DNA of 64,000 nt from Lichenicoccus sp965213775. Its GTDB lineage: Bacteria > Pseudomonadota > Alphaproteobacteria > Acetobacterales > Acetobacteraceae. Below are positions 63,531 to 64,000 of the stretch, in pieces. Where the stretch lies: assembly GCA_965213775.1 (NCBI GenBank), contig CBDCAC010000004.1, positions 806,001-870,000 on the forward strand. Reading direction: 5' to 3'. The position numbers were made by a program, and so were the translations under genes. The notes under the pieces are model-generated. The model was not told where the DNA came from. It did not search any database and was given only the letters and a program-made list of their open reading frames with translations. Each line of letters opens with the position of its first letter. Position 1 is the first letter of the stretch.

Positions 63531-64000
63531 ATGAGCCGCGAGCGGACCGACGCCGAAAGCGAGGTCGCCACGTCCGTCCGGCCGCCGATGACGCCTGAGC
63601 CGGAACATCGGGCGGGCCTCGCGCTGCTCTGCGGCTGCGCGATCCTGATCGGGATCGTCACCGGCATCGGCGCGGTGGTGTTCCGCGACCTGATCGGCCT
63701 GGTCCACAACCTGCTTTTCCTGGGCCAGTTCTCGCCGGCCTACGATGCCAGCCGGTTCACCCCGGCGAGTCCCTGGGGCCCGCTATTGATCCTCGTCCCG
63801 GTCATCGGCGGGCTCGGCGTGACCTGGCTGGTCTCGAACTTCGCGCCCGAGGCGAAGGGCCATGGCGTTCCGGAGGTGATGGCGGCGATCTACTACCGCG
63901 ACGGCGTGATCCGGCCGGCAGTCGCCCTGGTCAAGTCGCTCGCCTCGGCGCTGGCGATCGGCAGCGGCGCCGCGGTGGGGCGAGAAGGACCGATCATCCA
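63531..64000 (+). CDS. ClC-family chloride channel/antiporter, N-terminal part (cut by window edge)
   Basis: First 156 residues. Helix LALLCGCAILIGIVTGIGAVVFRDLIGLVHN and VPVIGGLGVTWLV are typical of the ClC N-terminus, then KGHGVPEVMAAI (GSGIP-like first selectivity motif, here KGHGVPE) and GSGAAVGREGPII (GREGP motif with the gating Glu). ATG 63531. The gene continues beyond the window. Confidence 0.9.
   Translation, partial: MSRERTDAESEVATSVRPPMTPEPEHRAGLALLCGCAILIGIVTGIGAVVFRDLIGLVHNLLFLGQFSPAYDASRFTPASPWGPLLILVPVIGGLGVTWLVSNFAPEAKGHGVPEVMAAIYYRDGVIRPAVALVKSLASALAIGSGAAVGREGPII

Overview
The window is a high-GC chromosome segment, most likely from an alphaproteobacterium. Several features would fit Acetobacteraceae: TonB-dependent receptors, a cyd-type quinol oxidase operon with cydDC, a COG4280 membrane protein, an NhaP/Cax ion exchanger pair, a DUF1328 peptide and dispersed GC-rich inverted repeats. 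No rRNA, tRNA or CRISPR array was seen. The taxon is inferred from gene content only.

1-15 kb is an intact catabolic and transport locus. After the end of an aromatic aminotransferase gene come an M20 hydrolase, a TonB receptor, a hydantoinase, a 971-residue fusion flavoprotein that joins the three subunits of HcnABC/LhpBEF-type dehydrogenases, a DapA-family lyase, a second M20-like protein, a polar amino acid ABC transporter (binding protein, permease, ATPase) and an MFS carrier. A FadR-type GntR regulator follows. Both divergent promoter regions (4410-4528 and 9798-9916) carry the same composite operator built on a TGGTATACCA palindrome. The simplest reading is uptake and oxidative breakdown of a cyclic or carbamoylated amino acid under one regulator.

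16-32 kb is a region of gene decay. It holds a broken adenine deaminase, an IS5-family element lying against the stop codon of an NMT1-type binding protein, a lower-GC operon (FAD oxidase, interrupted TonB receptor, 2OG-Fe dioxygenase, binding protein), an IS3 remnant, a lipoprotein gene with three in-frame stops, a frameshifted small membrane protein, and an emrA-emrB-nodT efflux operon damaged in all three genes. Many lesions are single in-frame stops in otherwise continuous frames, and most can be explained by C-to-T changes in Gln or Arg codons.

32-43 kb is intact again: an AraC regulator, an OmpR-type two-component pair, a TPR-sulfotransferase, a YncE-propeller/phosphoesterase and a TonB receptor. 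The 634-bp region between the last two holds two PhoB-box-like sequences, one facing each gene, which suggests a phosphate-starvation module.

43-55 kb carries DUF1328 (frameshifted but probably restarted), the ion antiporters, a TPP-dependent pyruvate-oxidase-like enzyme, a chimeric scar joining an enolase-superfamily gene to a GMC oxidoreductase gene, a paired inverted repeat, a PAS-GGDEF cyclase, an MFS carrier, small membrane or exported proteins and another damaged pair (a Tat-exported DsrE-like protein and a ModA-like binding protein).

55-64 kb has a lipoprotein, the overlapping cydA-cydB-small protein-cydD-cydC operon, an endonuclease/exonuclease/phosphatase-family protein and the start of a ClC chloride channel.
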